From Symsagittifera roscoffensis (lineage: Eukaryota; Xenacoelomorpha; Acoela; Convolutidae), in contig NC_087062.1 in assembly GCF_963678635.1 (NCBI RefSeq), positions 92,851,845 through 92,915,844 of the forward strand: DNA of 64,000 nt, given 5' to 3'. The translations under genes and the position numbers were made by a program. Shown here piece after piece: positions 1-12,425 of the stretch (its first letter is position 1; each line of letters starts with the position of its first letter). The notes under the pieces were generated by a model. That model had not been told where the DNA came from. It made no database searches and was given only the letters and a program-made list of their open reading frames with translations.

Positions 1-2256
1 TACAAATGATATTGATTCTTTCTTCAAGTGCTTCCGGTGTCCTAGTTGTGATACTTTCTTCAAAAGATCTGAATATTCAACAAACATCTTCTGAGATACA
101 AGGATCGATTTAAACATATTTACCCAAAGAACGTGTATGAGTTTCGAAAAACTTTTTTCTGAAAAGCTAGAAGGGTTCAATCTTCCAGTTTCCGAAGAAA
201 ACAAACTTTTAAATAACCTAGCAGTTTTCAATTTTGAGTCGATTTGTGTTGCTACAGAGGAACTAAAAGAAACAAAAACTACAACCTGGATTGGGAAACG
301 TGTGCCAATTTCAGTCTTTATATCATCAAACCTGATCGATGAACCCATCTTTTTGTACAACAAGGATCCAAAGAAGTTGATTATTGATTTTGTAAGCAAA
401 GTCGAATTGTTGGGTGAGAAAAAAAAGCTGGAGACGAAAACAAAAATTCAAGATATTGAAGTAGCTGTCAATGAAAGGATGAAAAAGATCTTTGATTGGT
501 TAAACGAGCGAGATAAAAACTTTTCGAGTAAACAATTCGAGTACAAAGACGAATGCATTGAAGATTCGGAAGAAGCAGATATGTCAACACAATTCTTGCC
601 AATTCAGAAAAATCAGCTCATTGATTTGAAACAACATCTGGAGAGATATGCAAATACTTCACACAATTTTGGATTTAACAGCGGTAGATATGATTTGAAC
701 TCAATCAAACCCTTACCAATCCCCTATTTGATTCGCGATAAAGAACAATAAACATCAACCATCAAAAAAGCGAACAACTTTATATCTTTCAAGCTTGGAG
801 ATGTACAATTTCTCGAAATAATGAAGTTTCCGGGTGGAGCAACTAGTCTGGACTCTTTTTTCAAAGCCTATAAAGCTAGCGAAACGAAAGGATTGTTTTC
901 CTATGACTGGTTTGATAATCCAGACAAACTTGACTTTCGCGAATTGCCAACCGTTTGAAGCCTTTTTAGTAAACCTAGAAAGAACAATCCTCTAGACAAA
1001 GACTTCATTCATTGACTATGAGAAGCTGAGAAAGAGTGGACTTGACAAACAACTAGCACTGAGAAAGCTTCAAATCAAGACTATACCTTCATCTGGTTTA
1101 GATAAGGATGTAGTTCCAACCCTGGAGACAATAAAAAAAATTCAGTTTTATCATAACAAGGTAATTGATATGTGAAAATTTGGATGTACTCTTCCAAATC
1201 TAGCAAACATATGTCTACACAAATCTACAAAATACAATTTTTATCCATTTTGCGAAAGTGATAGAGATTTGTGTGAAAAAAAATCGAGAGGATATGACCG
1301 GTGGACCTTCCATTGTGTTCACTCGAAAAACTGTAGTTGATGAAATTTTCATCAAAATTCATCAAATAATTGTAAATCAATCGCTGGAATTGATGCAAGT
1401 CAGCTCTACCCTATCTCAATGTGTCAAGATAAGCCAACAGGACTCTACACGAGATGGGATTTTGACACTGATATGCAGAAATTCAAGGCTAGACTTAATC
1501 GATCTCGAAACTTTGAGAATATGATCATGTCTTTCTACCAGGAACAAAGATCGGAATGCAAAATTGAGAGTTTTCACATCTGGAAAACAAAAGAAATTGA
1601 CTGCGTTAATGTGGACGGTTATTGTGATCACTGTAAGACACTGTTCGAAGCAATGGGATGCTACTACCACTTCTGTTCCCGTCAAGAACACCGTCCCTCT
1701 TTAATAGAACAGGATACTAAGTGAGCAAACAAGAAGAGAGCGATGGATGATATGCGACGAGAATACATTAAAATAAAAGGATACATAAATGCAGAAATGT
1801 GGGAGTGTGACTGGTGAGAAAGTTTCAAAACCAAAGAAAAGATCAAAAATCACGTCAAAACCCACTTGCTCTATAAAAGACCTGTTTCTACAGACTCGCT
1901 TCAAGCAACAATAAAAGAGGGATCTCTTTTTGGCTACGTTCAGTGCGACTTAGTTGTTCCAGATGAGCTAAAGTCAAAATTTGCCAACTTTTCTCCAATT
2001 TTTAAAAACATTGAAGTTGGAAAGAGTGATATTGGAGACTACATGAAAAACTATGCAATTGAGAACGAAATGTTAAAGCATCCTCAAAGAATGCTGATAT
2101 CTAGTTTCAAGCTAGAAAATGGAACTCCTCTGTTCAGTTTTTTTTTGGAACTTGGCTTGCAAGGCACTAAAATTTACCATCTTGTTCAGTATACTCTTAG
2201 AAAAAGTTTCAATAATTTCGTTCAATCAGTAGTTGATACGAGAAGACAAGGAGAAT
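1..2256 (+). pseudogene. Type-B DNA polymerase relic, copy 1 (5'-cut by the window edge)
   Basis: Broken copy of a family-B DNA polymerase of the DNA_pol_B_2 (organellar, viral and Polinton-type) group. It enters mid-gene at a Cys-x2-Cys finger (CPSC, about 41-52), then stays open from 137 to 751 through the 3'-5' exonuclease region, with Exo I as FNFES (Asn codon 230-232 where DxE is expected) and Exo II as FNSGRYD. A TAA at 749-751 replaces a GAA present in other copies. Further pieces in shifted frames give palm motif A (DASQLYP, Asp codon 1392-1394), a Cys/His-rich insert (YCDHC...YYHFC, about 1620-1680) and a conserved block ending VVDTRRQGE. It stops before palm motifs B and C. The segment matches 9730-11985 almost base for base. 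Family assignment is firm; the type of element that carried it is not. Confidence 0.85.
1..2256. repeat. Near-identical duplicate of 9730-11985
   Basis: The two segments run in register at an offset of 9,729 bases with only scattered single-base changes and a few one-base indels. The predicted 204-residue pieces differ by two residues. They share the same premature TAA and the same CCAACCG frameshift, so the duplication happened after the polymerase was inactivated. The right edge of the shared segment is the GAGAAT break at 2256; the left edge lies outside the window. Confidence 0.9.
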
Positions 2257-2574
2257 GTGGATTTTGACGTGATTTTGTCTTTCTACCAGGAAAAATGACC
2301 AGAATGCAAAGTTGAGAGTTTTTCACATCTGGAAAACAGAAGAAAATTGACTGTTTTAATTTGGACGGTTATTGTGATCACTGTAAGACACTGTTCGAAA
2401 CAATGGGATGCTACTACCATTTCTGTTTCCGTCAACAACGCCGTCCCTCTTTAAAAGAACAGGATATTGAGCGAGCAAACAAGAAGAGAGCGATAGAATA
2501 CTCTTCAAAAGATCTGAGTATTCAACAAACATCTTCTGAGATACAAAGATCGAGTTAAACATATTTACCCAAAG
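2257..2574 (+). pseudogene. Chimeric polymerase fragment: palm Cys/His insert joined to upstream zinc finger
   Basis: After a break at the shared hexamer GAGAAT, the sequence jumps back to the stretch just after motif A and re-enters the Cys/His insert (open 2361-2558, DGYCDHC then YYHFC). At about 2495 it switches to the tail of the finger that normally lies far upstream, recognisable by TCTTCAAAAGATCTG and the downstream ACATATTTACCCAAAG. The same fusion occurs at about 6886. Homology to the polymerase ends at 2574. This is a rearrangement product and I infer no function for it. Confidence 0.75.
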
Positions 2575-3119
2575 GTAAACAGAAGGAGAAAGGATATCAG
2601 CAATACGGATTACTGTTATACTGGAACCCTATTCTGGCAAAGACTCAACCATAAGATAGGGATAGATTTTTCAAAAACATTTTCTGAAAAAAGAGAAACA
2701 AGACAAAAATAGAAAAATCAACCAATGACGTGGCAGTAAAAATGTATTGAAATTCGTAAATCTTCTGAACCAACAAAAAGCGAATATAAACCACTTAATC
2801 AAAGTTAACTAGGAATTAATTACACTTCCCTTCACAATTACAAAAAATCCTGACGACATTATGTACTATACACAATGTAGAACACTATACTAACCACAAA
2901 ACCTCGCATAGTTCCACACGCAAAATAAAATCCGTAAAAATTTTGAAAAAAATAAAAAATAAACCAATGACGTGGCAGTAAAAATGTAATTCCTTCCAGC
3001 TTGGCTGTTTTATTTCCACTCTAATATCAGTTAAAAAACCGAGAGGGATAAAACTGCTTGAATTGAAAAAAGTGGGATAAAAAAGCACTGCTTTTTATTG
3101 CTCGCTTTATACGTTGAAT
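2575..3119. other. Non-coding flank between polymerase relic and satellite array 1
   Basis: No coding sequence seen. From about 2858 the DNA is homologous to 12,427 onward (TATGTACTATACACAATGTAG), so this is a fixed left flank of the satellite array. It contains two copies of ACCAATGACGTGGCAGTAAA (about 2721 and 2963); the right-hand flank has one at about 12,540. The bases from 2575 to about 2857 have no match elsewhere in the window that I can see. Confidence 0.6.
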
Positions 3120-5220
3120 AGTGCCGTTCACTTTTTGTGAACAGGTTTTCGTAATGTTTAAATATTTCATGTATAAAGAATTGGATTCTTTTTTTGTGAA
3201 CAAAATTTTTCAACTTTCACAAATTTGTTCTCCCCATGCCTGGTTAAGAAATTTTGTTCACAAAATGTGAACAGATTAAAGATTTAAATAAAAAAGTTCA
3301 AAAAAATTCAAAAGAAAGTAAAAACTAACCAGGAGAGAGTAAACAAAAAATCTTGCCTGTGATTGGTCATTTGAAACTTTGTACCCTGAATGGGCAATTT
3401 TGGTGTCAATTTGAGTAACTTCTTTGTAAGGGGGAAAACTTTTTTTTCCAAAACACAATTTGGTTTGCCTTCTTTTATAATATTGAAAAACAAAACTATC
3501 CCTGCTAAAATTTCAAAAGTAGTTTATACTTTTGAATAAAAGTTTTCACATTTTGTGAACAGACATTTTCAACGTTTAATTATTTGTTCTTCCTATGTAA
3601 GGTTAAGAAATTTTGTTCACAAATTGTAAACAGATTAAAGACATGTAGAGAAAATTAAAAAATAAATTAACAGAAAACAAAAAAATATACCAGGAGAGAG
3701 TAATCAGAAAATCCTGCCTGTGATTGGTCAATTGAATCTTTTTACTCTGATTGGGTAATTTTGGTGTCAATTTGAGTAACTTTTTTGTAAGGAGGAAAAC
3801 ATTTTTTTCCAAAACACAATTTTGTTTGCCTTCTTTTATAAAATATTAAAACAAAATTATCCCTGCTAAAATATGACAACTAGTTTATACTTTTGAATAA
3901 AAGTTTTCACATTTTGTGAATAGTTATTTTCAACGTTTAAAAATTTGTTCGCCCTATGCATGGTTTAGAAACTTTGTTCACAAAATGTGAACAGATTAAA
4001 GACATGTTTAAAAAAAATAATTTAAGAGAAACAAAAATAAACCAGGAGAAAGTAAATAAATAATCTTGCTGGTGATTGGTCAATTGAAACTTTGTACTCT
4101 GATTGGTCATTTTTGGTGTCGATTCGAATAGCTTCTTTGTAAAGACGAACCACTTTTTTCCGAAACACAATTTTGTTTGCCTTCTTTTATGAAATAAAAA
4201 AACTATCCCTGCTAAAAATTGTCAACTAGTTTATACATTGAATAAAAATTCACATTTTGCGAACTTCAACATTTAAAAATTTGGTCTCCCCATACATGAT
4301 TAAGAAATTTTGTTCACAAAATGTGAACAGAATTTTCCAAAACACAATTTGGTTTGACTTCTTTTATGACATTAAAAAACAAAATTATCCCTGCTTAAAA
4401 ATTCAAAAAAAATATCTCTGCTAAAAATTCAAAACTAGTTTATACTTTGATTAAAAATGTTTACATTTCTGAACAGACATTTTCAATGTTTAGAAAGTTA
4501 TTTTCCCTATGCATGGTTAAGAAATTTTGTTCACAAAATGGGAACATATTAAAGACATGTATAAAGAAAATTAAAAAATAAATTAACAGAAAACAAAAAA
4601 ATAAACCAGGAGAGAGTAATCAAAAAATCCTGCCTGTGATTGGTCAATTGAAACTTTGTAATCTGATTGGTCAATTTTGGTGTCGATTTGAATATCTTCT
4701 TTGTAAAGACGAAAACCGTTTTTTTTTCCAAAACACAATTTTGTTTGTCTTCTTTTAAAAAAAAACTTATCCCTGCTAAAAATTGTCAACTAGTTCATAC
4801 ATTAAATAAAAGTTCACATTTTGTGAACAAATTTTTTCAACATTTAAAAATTTGGTCTCCCCATACATGGTTAAGAAATTTTGTTCAAAAAATGTGAACA
4901 GAATAAAGACATGTATAAAAAAAACAGAAAAAAAAATAATTTACCAGGAGGGAGTAATTAGGAATGCTTGCTTGTGAATGGTCAATTTCTTTTGTGTCGA
5001 TTTAAATATCTTCATTATACGGAGGAAAACATTTTATTCCAAAACACACTAGCTTGTTAGTTGCCTGCTTTTCATTTATAAATTTAAAAAAAAATCTTCC
5101 TGCTGAAAAGAGTCAACTATTTTATAAGTTGAATTAAACTGTTCACATTTCGTAAACATTTTTTTTACGTTTAAGAGATTGGTCCCACATTGCACATATA
5201 CTTAACAGAATAAAGAAATT
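3120..5220. repeat. Satellite array 1, monomer about 350-360 bp
   Basis: About six tandem monomers. The landmark GGTTAAGAAAT recurs near 3243, 3603, 3963, 4290, 4510 and 4870, so spacing is mostly about 330-360 bp, with one shortened unit of about 220 bp. Each full monomer carries GTTCACATTTTGTGAAC, then about 50-60 bp later its exact reverse complement GTTCACAAAATGTGAAC, an A-rich stretch, CCAGGAGAGAGTAA, two ATTGG boxes about 25-30 bp apart, and a TTTTTCCAAAACACAATTTGG block. Short open frames on the - strand recur once per monomer and are a by-product of the repeat. The array ends just upstream of the polymerase N-terminus. Confidence 0.9.
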
Positions 5221-5301
5221 AAAAAAAAAGAAAAGAAAAATAATTTACCAATTTTTAATCTTGGGCCATTTCTAAAGTCGCAATTTTTTTTTAGATAATG
5301 C

Positions 5302-6886
5302 CTGCCCTTAACCGAAACGAGAGACTCAAATGTGAGGACTGTGGTCAAGAGTAACGGAGATCTGATGCTGCGAGACATCAATAGAGATGTGCTAAAGGAG
5401 TTGTTTCTTGTCCTGACTGTAAGTAATCCACTTACAATCAACAAGAAATGCACTATCATATGGCAAAGAAGCATGCACCTTCAAGATCGAAGTAGTCAAC
5501 GATTTGTTCTTCTTGTGAACAAGAACTCCCAATTTACTACTCTCCCCAACAACATCAGATAAAGGAATATGGAGCAAAACAACGGAAACCCAATGATACT
5601 GTAGCGGACTTGAACAAGATTGTGGAGGAAGAAGGGGAAGATGGTGAAAAACTGAAGGAGGAACTTAGTGGTTGTCAACATTTTCTGGTGGATACGGAGA
5701 GGGAAAAAGGGAGACATAAGGTATTTATTTTCCAAATGTCCCAGTTAGACACTAAACTAATCAACGAGAAACTTGAAGAAGTCTCTACTTCATATGTATT
5801 TGTATTTAACAGCGGTAGATATGATTTTAATTCGATCAAGTCCTTACAAATCCCCTATTTGATTCGCGATAAAGAACAAGAAACATCAACCATCAAAAAA
5901 GCGAACAACTTTATATCTTTCAAGTTTGGAGATGTACAATATCTCGATATAATGAAGTTTCTGGGTGGAGCAACTAGTCTGGACTCCTTTCTCAAAGCCT
6001 ATAAAGCTAGCGAAACGAGAGGATTCTTTCCCTATGAGTGTTTTGATAACCCAGAAAAACTAGACTTTCCCAAATTGCCACCATATGAAGCCTTTTTCAG
6101 TAAACTTAGAAACAACAATTCTCTAGACAAAGACTTCATTGTTTTTGAGAAGCTGAGAAAGAGTGAACTCGTAGAACAACTAGCACTGAGAAAGCTTCAA
6201 ATCAAGACTATACCTTCATCTGGTTTCGATAAGGATGTAGTTCCAACCCTGGAGGCAATAAAAAAATTCAGTTTTATCATAACAAGGGAATTGATTTGGA
6301 TGTACTCTTCCAAATCTAGCATGTACTCTTCCAGGTAAAAATTTGGATGTACTCTTCCAAATCTAGCAAACATATAACTACACAAAACTACAAAATACAA
6401 ATTTTATCCATTTTGCGAAAGTGATAAAGATTTGTGAGAAAAAAAATCGAGAAGACCTTCCATTGTGTTCATTCGAAAAACTGTAGTTGATTAAACTTTC
6501 ATGAGAAATTCATTAAATAATTGTAAATCAATCGCTGGAATTGATGCAAGTCAGCTCTACCCCATCTCAATGTGTCGAGATATGCCAACAGGACTCTACA
6601 CGAGATGGGATTTTGACACTGATATTCAAGGCTAGACATAATCGATCTCGCAACTTTAAGAATATGATCATGTCTTTCTACCAGGAACAAAGACCAGAAA
6701 GCAAAATTGAGAGTTTTCACATCTGGAAAACAGAAGGAAGTTGACTGTTTTATTGTGGACGGTTATTGTGATCACTGTAAGACACTGTTCGAAGCAATGG
6801 AATGCTACTACCACTTCTGTTCCCGTCAAGAACGCCGTCCCTCTTTAACAGAACAGGATATTGAGCGAGCAAACAAGAAGAGAGCG
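5302..6886 (+). pseudogene. Type-B DNA polymerase relic, copy B (N-terminus to palm insert, internally deleted)
   Basis: Begins at a plausible original start (ATG 5302, MPALNR), preceded by a T-run and AG that look like a 3' splice site. The N-terminal zinc-finger region (CEDC, CPDC, CSSC with spaced His) is interrupted by TAA and TAG codons. The frame is open from 5610 to 6338: an acidic EEEGEDGEKLKEEL stretch runs directly into the Exo II block (FNSGRYD). The finger, Exo I and intervening domains found in copies C and D are missing, and copy E has the same junction. Motif A survives (DASQLYP, Asp codon 6543-6545), followed by the Cys/His insert. A 25-base block containing TTGGATGTACTCTTCC is duplicated near 6296 and 6344. 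At about 6886 it fuses into copy C. Confidence 0.85.
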
Positions 6887-9250
6887 ATAGAATACTCTTC
6901 AAAAGATCTGAGTATTCAACAAACATCTTCTGAGATACAAGGATCGAGTTAAACATATTTACCCAAAGAACGTGTATGAGCTTCGAGAAACCTTGTTTGA
7001 AAAGCTAGAAAGGTTCAATCTTCCAGTTTCCGAAGAAAACAAACTTTTAAATAACCTAGCAGTTTTCAATTTTGAGTCGATTTGTGTTGCTACAGAGGAA
7101 CTAAAAGAAACAAAAACTACAACCTGGATTGGGAAACATGTGCCAATTTCAGTCTTTATATCATCAAACCTGATTGATGAACCCATCTTTTTGTACAACA
7201 AGGATCCAAAGAAGTTGATTATTGATTTTGTAAGCAAAGTCGAATTGTTGGGTGAGAAAAAAAAGCTGGAGATGGGAACAAAATTTCAAGATATTGAATT
7301 AGCTGTCAATGAAAGAATGAAAAAGATCTTTGATCGGTTAAACGAGCGAGATCAAAACATTTCGAGTATACAATTCGAGTACAAAGACGAATGCATTGAA
7401 GATGCGGAAGAAGCAGATATGTCAACACAATTCAGAAAAACCAGCTCATTGAAAAACAGAAAAATCAGCTCATTGATTTGAAACAACATCTGGAGAGATA
7501 TGTAAATACTTCACACGTATTTGGATTTAACAGCGGTAGATATGATTTGAACTCGATCAAGTCCTTACCAATCCCCTATTTGATTCGCGATAAAGAACAA
7601 GAAACATCAACCATCAAAAAAGCAAACAACTTTATATCTTTCAAGCTTGGAGATGTACAATTTCTCGAAATAATGAAGTTTCCGGGTGGAGCAACTAGTC
7701 TGGACTCTTTTTTCAAAGCCTATAAAGCTAGCGAAACGAAAGGATTGTTTTCCTATGAGTGGTTTGATAATCCAGACAAACTTGACGTTCGCGAATTGCC
7801 ACCGTTTGAAACCTTTTTCAGTAAACCTAGAAAGAACAATATTCTAGACCAAGACTTCAATGATTATGAGAAGTTGAGAAAGAGTGGACTTGACAAACAA
7901 CTAGCACTGAGAAAGCTTCAAATTAAGACTATACCTTCATCTGGTTTAGATAAGGATGTAGTTCCAACCCTGGAGGCAATAAAACAAATTCAATTTCATC
8001 ATAACAAGGGAATTGATATGTAAAATTTTGGATGTATTCTTCCAAATCTAGAAAAATTTTGTCTACAAAAATCTACAAAAAACAAATTTTATCCATTTTG
8101 CGAAAGTGATAAAGATTTGTGTGAAAAAAATCGAGAGGATATGACCGGTGGACCTTCCATTGTGTTCACTCGAAAAACTGTAGTTGATGAAATTTTCATC
8201 AAAATTCATCAAATAAATGTAATTCAATCACTGGAATTGATGCAAGTCAGCTCTACCCCATCTCAATGTGTCAAGATATGCCAACAGGACTCTACACGAG
8301 ATGGGATTTTGACACTGATATGCAGAAGTTCAAGGCTAGACATAATCGATCTCGCAACTTTGAGAATATGATCATGTCTTTCTACCAGGAACAAAGACCA
8401 GAATGCAAAATTGAGAGTTTTCACATCTGGAAAACAGAAGGAAGTTGACTGTTTTAATGTGGACGGTTATTGTGATCACTGTAAAACACTGTTCGAAACA
8501 ATGGGATGCTACTATCACTTCTGTTCCCGTCAAGAACACCGTCCCTCTTTAACAGAACAGAATATTGAGCGAGCAAACAAGAAGAGAGCGATGGATGATA
8601 TGCGACAAGAATACATTAAAGGAAAAGGATACATAAATGTAGAAATGTGGGAGTGTGACTGGTGAGAAATTTTCAAAACCAATGACAAGATCAAAAACCA
8701 CGTCAAAACCCATTTTCTCTATAAAAGAACTGTTTCTACAGACTCGCTTCTAGCAACAATAAAAGAGGAACCTCTTTCTGGCTACGGTCAGTGCGACATA
8801 GTTGTTCCAGATGAGCTAAAATCAAAATTTGTCAATTTTTTTCCAATTTTCAAAAACATTGATGTTGGAAAAAGTGATATTGGAGACTACATGAAAAAAC
8901 TATGCAATTGAGAACGAAATGTTAAAGCATCCTCAGAGAATGCTGATATCTAGTTTCAAGCTAGAAAAAGGAACTCCTCTGTTCAACTTTTCTTTGGAAC
9001 TTGGCTTGCAATGCACTAAAATTTACCCTTTTGTTCAGTATACTCTACCAAAATGTTTCAATAATTTCGTTCAATCAGTAGTTGATACGAGAAGTCAAGG
9101 AGAAGAAAACCCTCAGTTGTTGCAGAAACAATTAATTTTTAAGTAATTCCTTCTATGGATATCAGATCATGGATAGATCCAGGCATACAATTACGAAGTA
9201 TCTGAATGATGAAAAAACTCATAAAGTCTTTGTTGGAACAGTTGAAAAAG
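6887..9250 (+). pseudogene. Type-B DNA polymerase relic, copy C (finger tail to palm motif B)
   Basis: Starts at the fusion junction inside the upstream finger. The exonuclease region is open from 6972 to 7481, with Exo I as FNFES (Asn codon 7068-7070). A tandem duplication of about 23 bp (CAGAAAAACCAGCTCATTGA, then CAGAAAAATCAGCTCATTGA, about 7433-7476) shifts the frame. The frame then reopens from 7478 to 8023 (FNSGRYD, then the FISFKLGDVQFLEIMKF block). Motif A lies at 8239-8259 and the Cys/His insert at 8411-8665, ending in a TGA that replaces a second Trp. After a one-base insertion near 8900 the frame 8919-9146 carries the conserved KMLISSF-like block. Motif B is well preserved here as NSFYG (9145-9159). 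Homology breaks at about 9250, where copy D begins. Confidence 0.85.
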
Positions 9251-12200
9251 TTTTGACGAACAACAGGCACTGAGCACAAAACGGAGATTCAAGTTGATTA
9301 ATAACGTTACAATTTTTGCTGCTTTGCTCAAAAACATCCCAATGGGATGCCCAAATTCTGTCTTACCCAGATCTGTACTGAAAAACCATTCTGTTAACTG
9401 TCTTTTATCTAACAAAGCCAAGGAACCATACAAAGATCATCTAAGTCTTTTCCGCGCATTAGCCGTGTACAAGAATGGACACAGTGATCTCGACTCTCAC
9501 ACTTCTAGATACTTTACAAATTTCATAACAAAGTCTGGTTTTGATCCTAAAACTTTTCGTGGAGCTTCAGTAGTAGACTTAACTGATGTCGAGGAAATTG
9601 TGCAAAGAAATATCTTTATATACAATTTCGATATCCAAGAAGGAGATTATGTAGGAGAACTAGCTCGACGAATATTGGAAGATATGATAAAACAGTTAAA
9701 CTACTAAGATTCAAGAATCATATCATTCATACAAATGATATTGATTCTTTCTTCAAGTGCTTCCGGTGTCCTAGTTGTGATACTTTCTTCAAAAGATCTG
9801 AATATTCAACAAACATCTTCTGAGATACAAGGATCGATTTAAACATATTTACCCAAAGAACGTGTATGAGCTTCGAAAAACCTTTTTCTGAAAAGCTAGA
9901 AGGGTTCAATCTTCCAGTTTCCGAAGAAAACAAACTTTTAAATAACCTAGCAGTTTTCAATTTTGAGTCGATTTGTGTTGCTACAGAGGAACTAAAAGAA
10001 ACAAAAACTACAACCTGGATTGGGAAACGTGTGCCAATTTCAGTCTTTATATCATCAAACCTGATTGATGAACCCATCTTTTTGTACAACAAGGATCCAA
10101 AGAAGTTGATTATTGATTTTGTAAGCAAAGTCGAATTGTTGGGTGAGAAAAAAAAGATGGAGACGAAAACAAAAATTCAAGATATTGAAGTAGCTGTCAA
10201 TGAAAGGATGAAAAAGATCTTTGATTGGTTAAACGAGCGAGATAAAAACTTTTCGAGTAAACAATTCGAGTACAAAGACGAATGCATTGAAGATTCGGAA
10301 GAAGCAGATATGTCAACACAATTCTTGCCAATTCAGAAAAATCAGCTCATTGATTTGAAACAACATCTGGAGAGATATGCAAATACTTCACACAATTTTG
10401 GATTTAACAGCGGTAGATATGATTTGAACTCAATCAAACCCTTACCAATCCCCTATTTGATTCGCGATAAAGAACAATAAACATCAACCATCAAAAAAGC
10501 GAACAACTTTATATCTTTCAAGCTTGGAGATGTACAATTTCTCGAAATAATGAAGTTTCCGGGTGGAGCAACTAGTCTGGACTCTTTTTTCAAAGCCTAT
10601 AAAGCTAGCGAAACGAAAGGATTGTTTTCCTATGACTGGTTTGATAATCCAGACAAACTTGACTTTCGCGAATTGCCAACCGTTTGAAGCCTTTTTAGTA
10701 AACCTAGAAAGAACAATCCTCTAGACAAAGACTTCATTCATTGACTATGAGAAGCTGAGAAAGAGTGGACTTGACAAACAACTAGCACTGAGAAAGCTTC
10801 AAATCAAGACTATACCTTCATCTGGTTTAGATAAGGATGTAGTTCCAACCCTGGAGACAATAAAAAAAATTCAGTTTTATCATAACAAGGTAATTGATAT
10901 GTGAAAATTTGGATGTACTCTTCCAAATCTAGCAAACATATGTCTACACAAATCTACAAAATACAATTTTTATCGATTTTGCGAAAGTGATAGAGATTTG
11001 TGTGAAAAAAAATCGAGAGGATATGACCGGTGGACCTTCCATTGTGTTCACTCGAAAAACTGTAGTTGATGAAATTTTCATCAAAAATTCATCAAATAAT
11101 TGTAAATCAATCGCTGGAATTGATGCAAGTCAGCTCTACCCTATCTCAATGTGTCAAGATAAGCCAACAGGACTCTACACGAGATGGGATTTTGACACTG
11201 ATATGCAGAAATTCAAGGCTAGACTTAATCGATCTCGAAACTTTGAGAATATGATCATGTCTTTCTACCAGGAACAAAGATCGGAATGCAAAATTGAGAG
11301 TTTTCACATCTGGAAAACAAAAGAAAGTTGACTGCGTTAATGAGGACGGTTATTGTGATCACTGTAAGACACTGTTCGAAGCAATGGGATGCTACTACCA
11401 CTTCTGTTCCCGTCAAGAACACCGTCCCTCTTTAATAGAACAGGATACTAAGTGAGCAAACAAGAAGAGAGCGATGGATGATATGCGACGAGAATACATT
11501 AAAATAAAAGGATACATAAATGCAGAAATGTGGGAGTGTGACTGGTGAGAAAGTTTCAAAACCAAAGAAAAGATCAAAAATCACGTCAAAACCCACTTGC
11601 TCTATAAAAGACCTGTTTCTACAGATTCGCTTTAAGCTACAATAAAAGAGGGAACTCTTTTTGGCTACGTTCAGTGCGACTTAGTTGTTCCAGGTGAGCT
11701 AAAGTCAAAATTTGCCAACTTTTCTCCAATTTTCAAAAACATTGAAGTTGGAAAGAGTGATATTGGAGACTACATGAAAAAACTATGCAATTGAGAACGA
11801 AATGTTAAAGCATCCTCAAAGATTGCTGATATCTAGTTTCAAGCTGGAAAATGGAACTCCTCTGTTCAATTTTTCTTTGGAGCTTGGCTTGCAAGGCACT
11901 AAAATTTACCATTTTGTTCAGTATACTCTAAGAAAATGTTTCAATAATTTCGTTCAATCAGTAGTTGATACGAGAAGACAAGGAGAATAAAACCCTCTAT
12001 CAGGAGTTGTTGCAGAAACAATGAAATTTTTAAGTAAATCATTCTATGGATATTAGATCATGGATAGTTCCAGGCATACAATTACGAAGTATCTGAACGA
12101 TGAAAAAACTCATAAAGTTTTTGCTGGAACAGTTGAAAAAGACTTGTACGAGGTGGAGTTGTTGAAATCAACCCTTGAGCACCGAGAACCCACCATTGTT

Positions 12201-12425
12201 GGCCTTTTCACACTTAAGTTTGCAAAGCTGAGAATGCTTGAACTCTACTATAACTTCTTTGACAAGTTCTGTGATGTAAATAAATTTGAATAGTTGGAGA
12301 TGAACACAGACTCACTTTACTTAGCTCTTGCGGAAGAAAATTTATACGACGGTATCCAACCAAAAAAAAGACACATTTGGGATAAAATGAGGGAACATAA
12401 CTACAGAGACACTTTCAAGGCAGAT
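9251..12425 (+). pseudogene. Type-B DNA polymerase relic, copy D (most complete domain order)
   Basis: The only copy here with the N-terminal middle domain: 9294-9707 is open and contains LFRALAVYKNGH, a region of unknown role that could be OTU-like. Then follow the Cys-x2-Cys finger (about 9770), the exonuclease frame 9866-10480 (Exo I FNFES, Asn at 9959-9961; Exo II FNSGRYD; TAA in place of GAA), motif A (Asp codon 11,122-11,124), the Cys/His insert, the 11,802-11,990 block, and motif B degraded to KSFYG. The stretch 12,060-12,293 is open up to TAG. Motif C reads MNTDS (Asn codon 12,303-12,305), where DTDS is expected. It ends abruptly at 12,425, before the C-terminus. Both catalytic sites are therefore changed as well as the frames. 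Confidence 0.88.

Noticed and set aside
3276-4789. Recurrent - strand frames of 60-80 codons (MCFGKK..., TKKLLKLTPKL...) as a repeated small-protein gene family
   Set aside because: They fall once per satellite monomer, change frame with each indel, lack consistent starts and stops, and are explained by the tandem repeat.
9294-9707. OTU-type cysteine protease domain at LFRALAVYKNGH
   Set aside because: The pattern resembles the start of OTU domains, but the expected Cys is Ser here and I cannot place the catalytic His; kept as unknown N-terminal domain of the polymerase.
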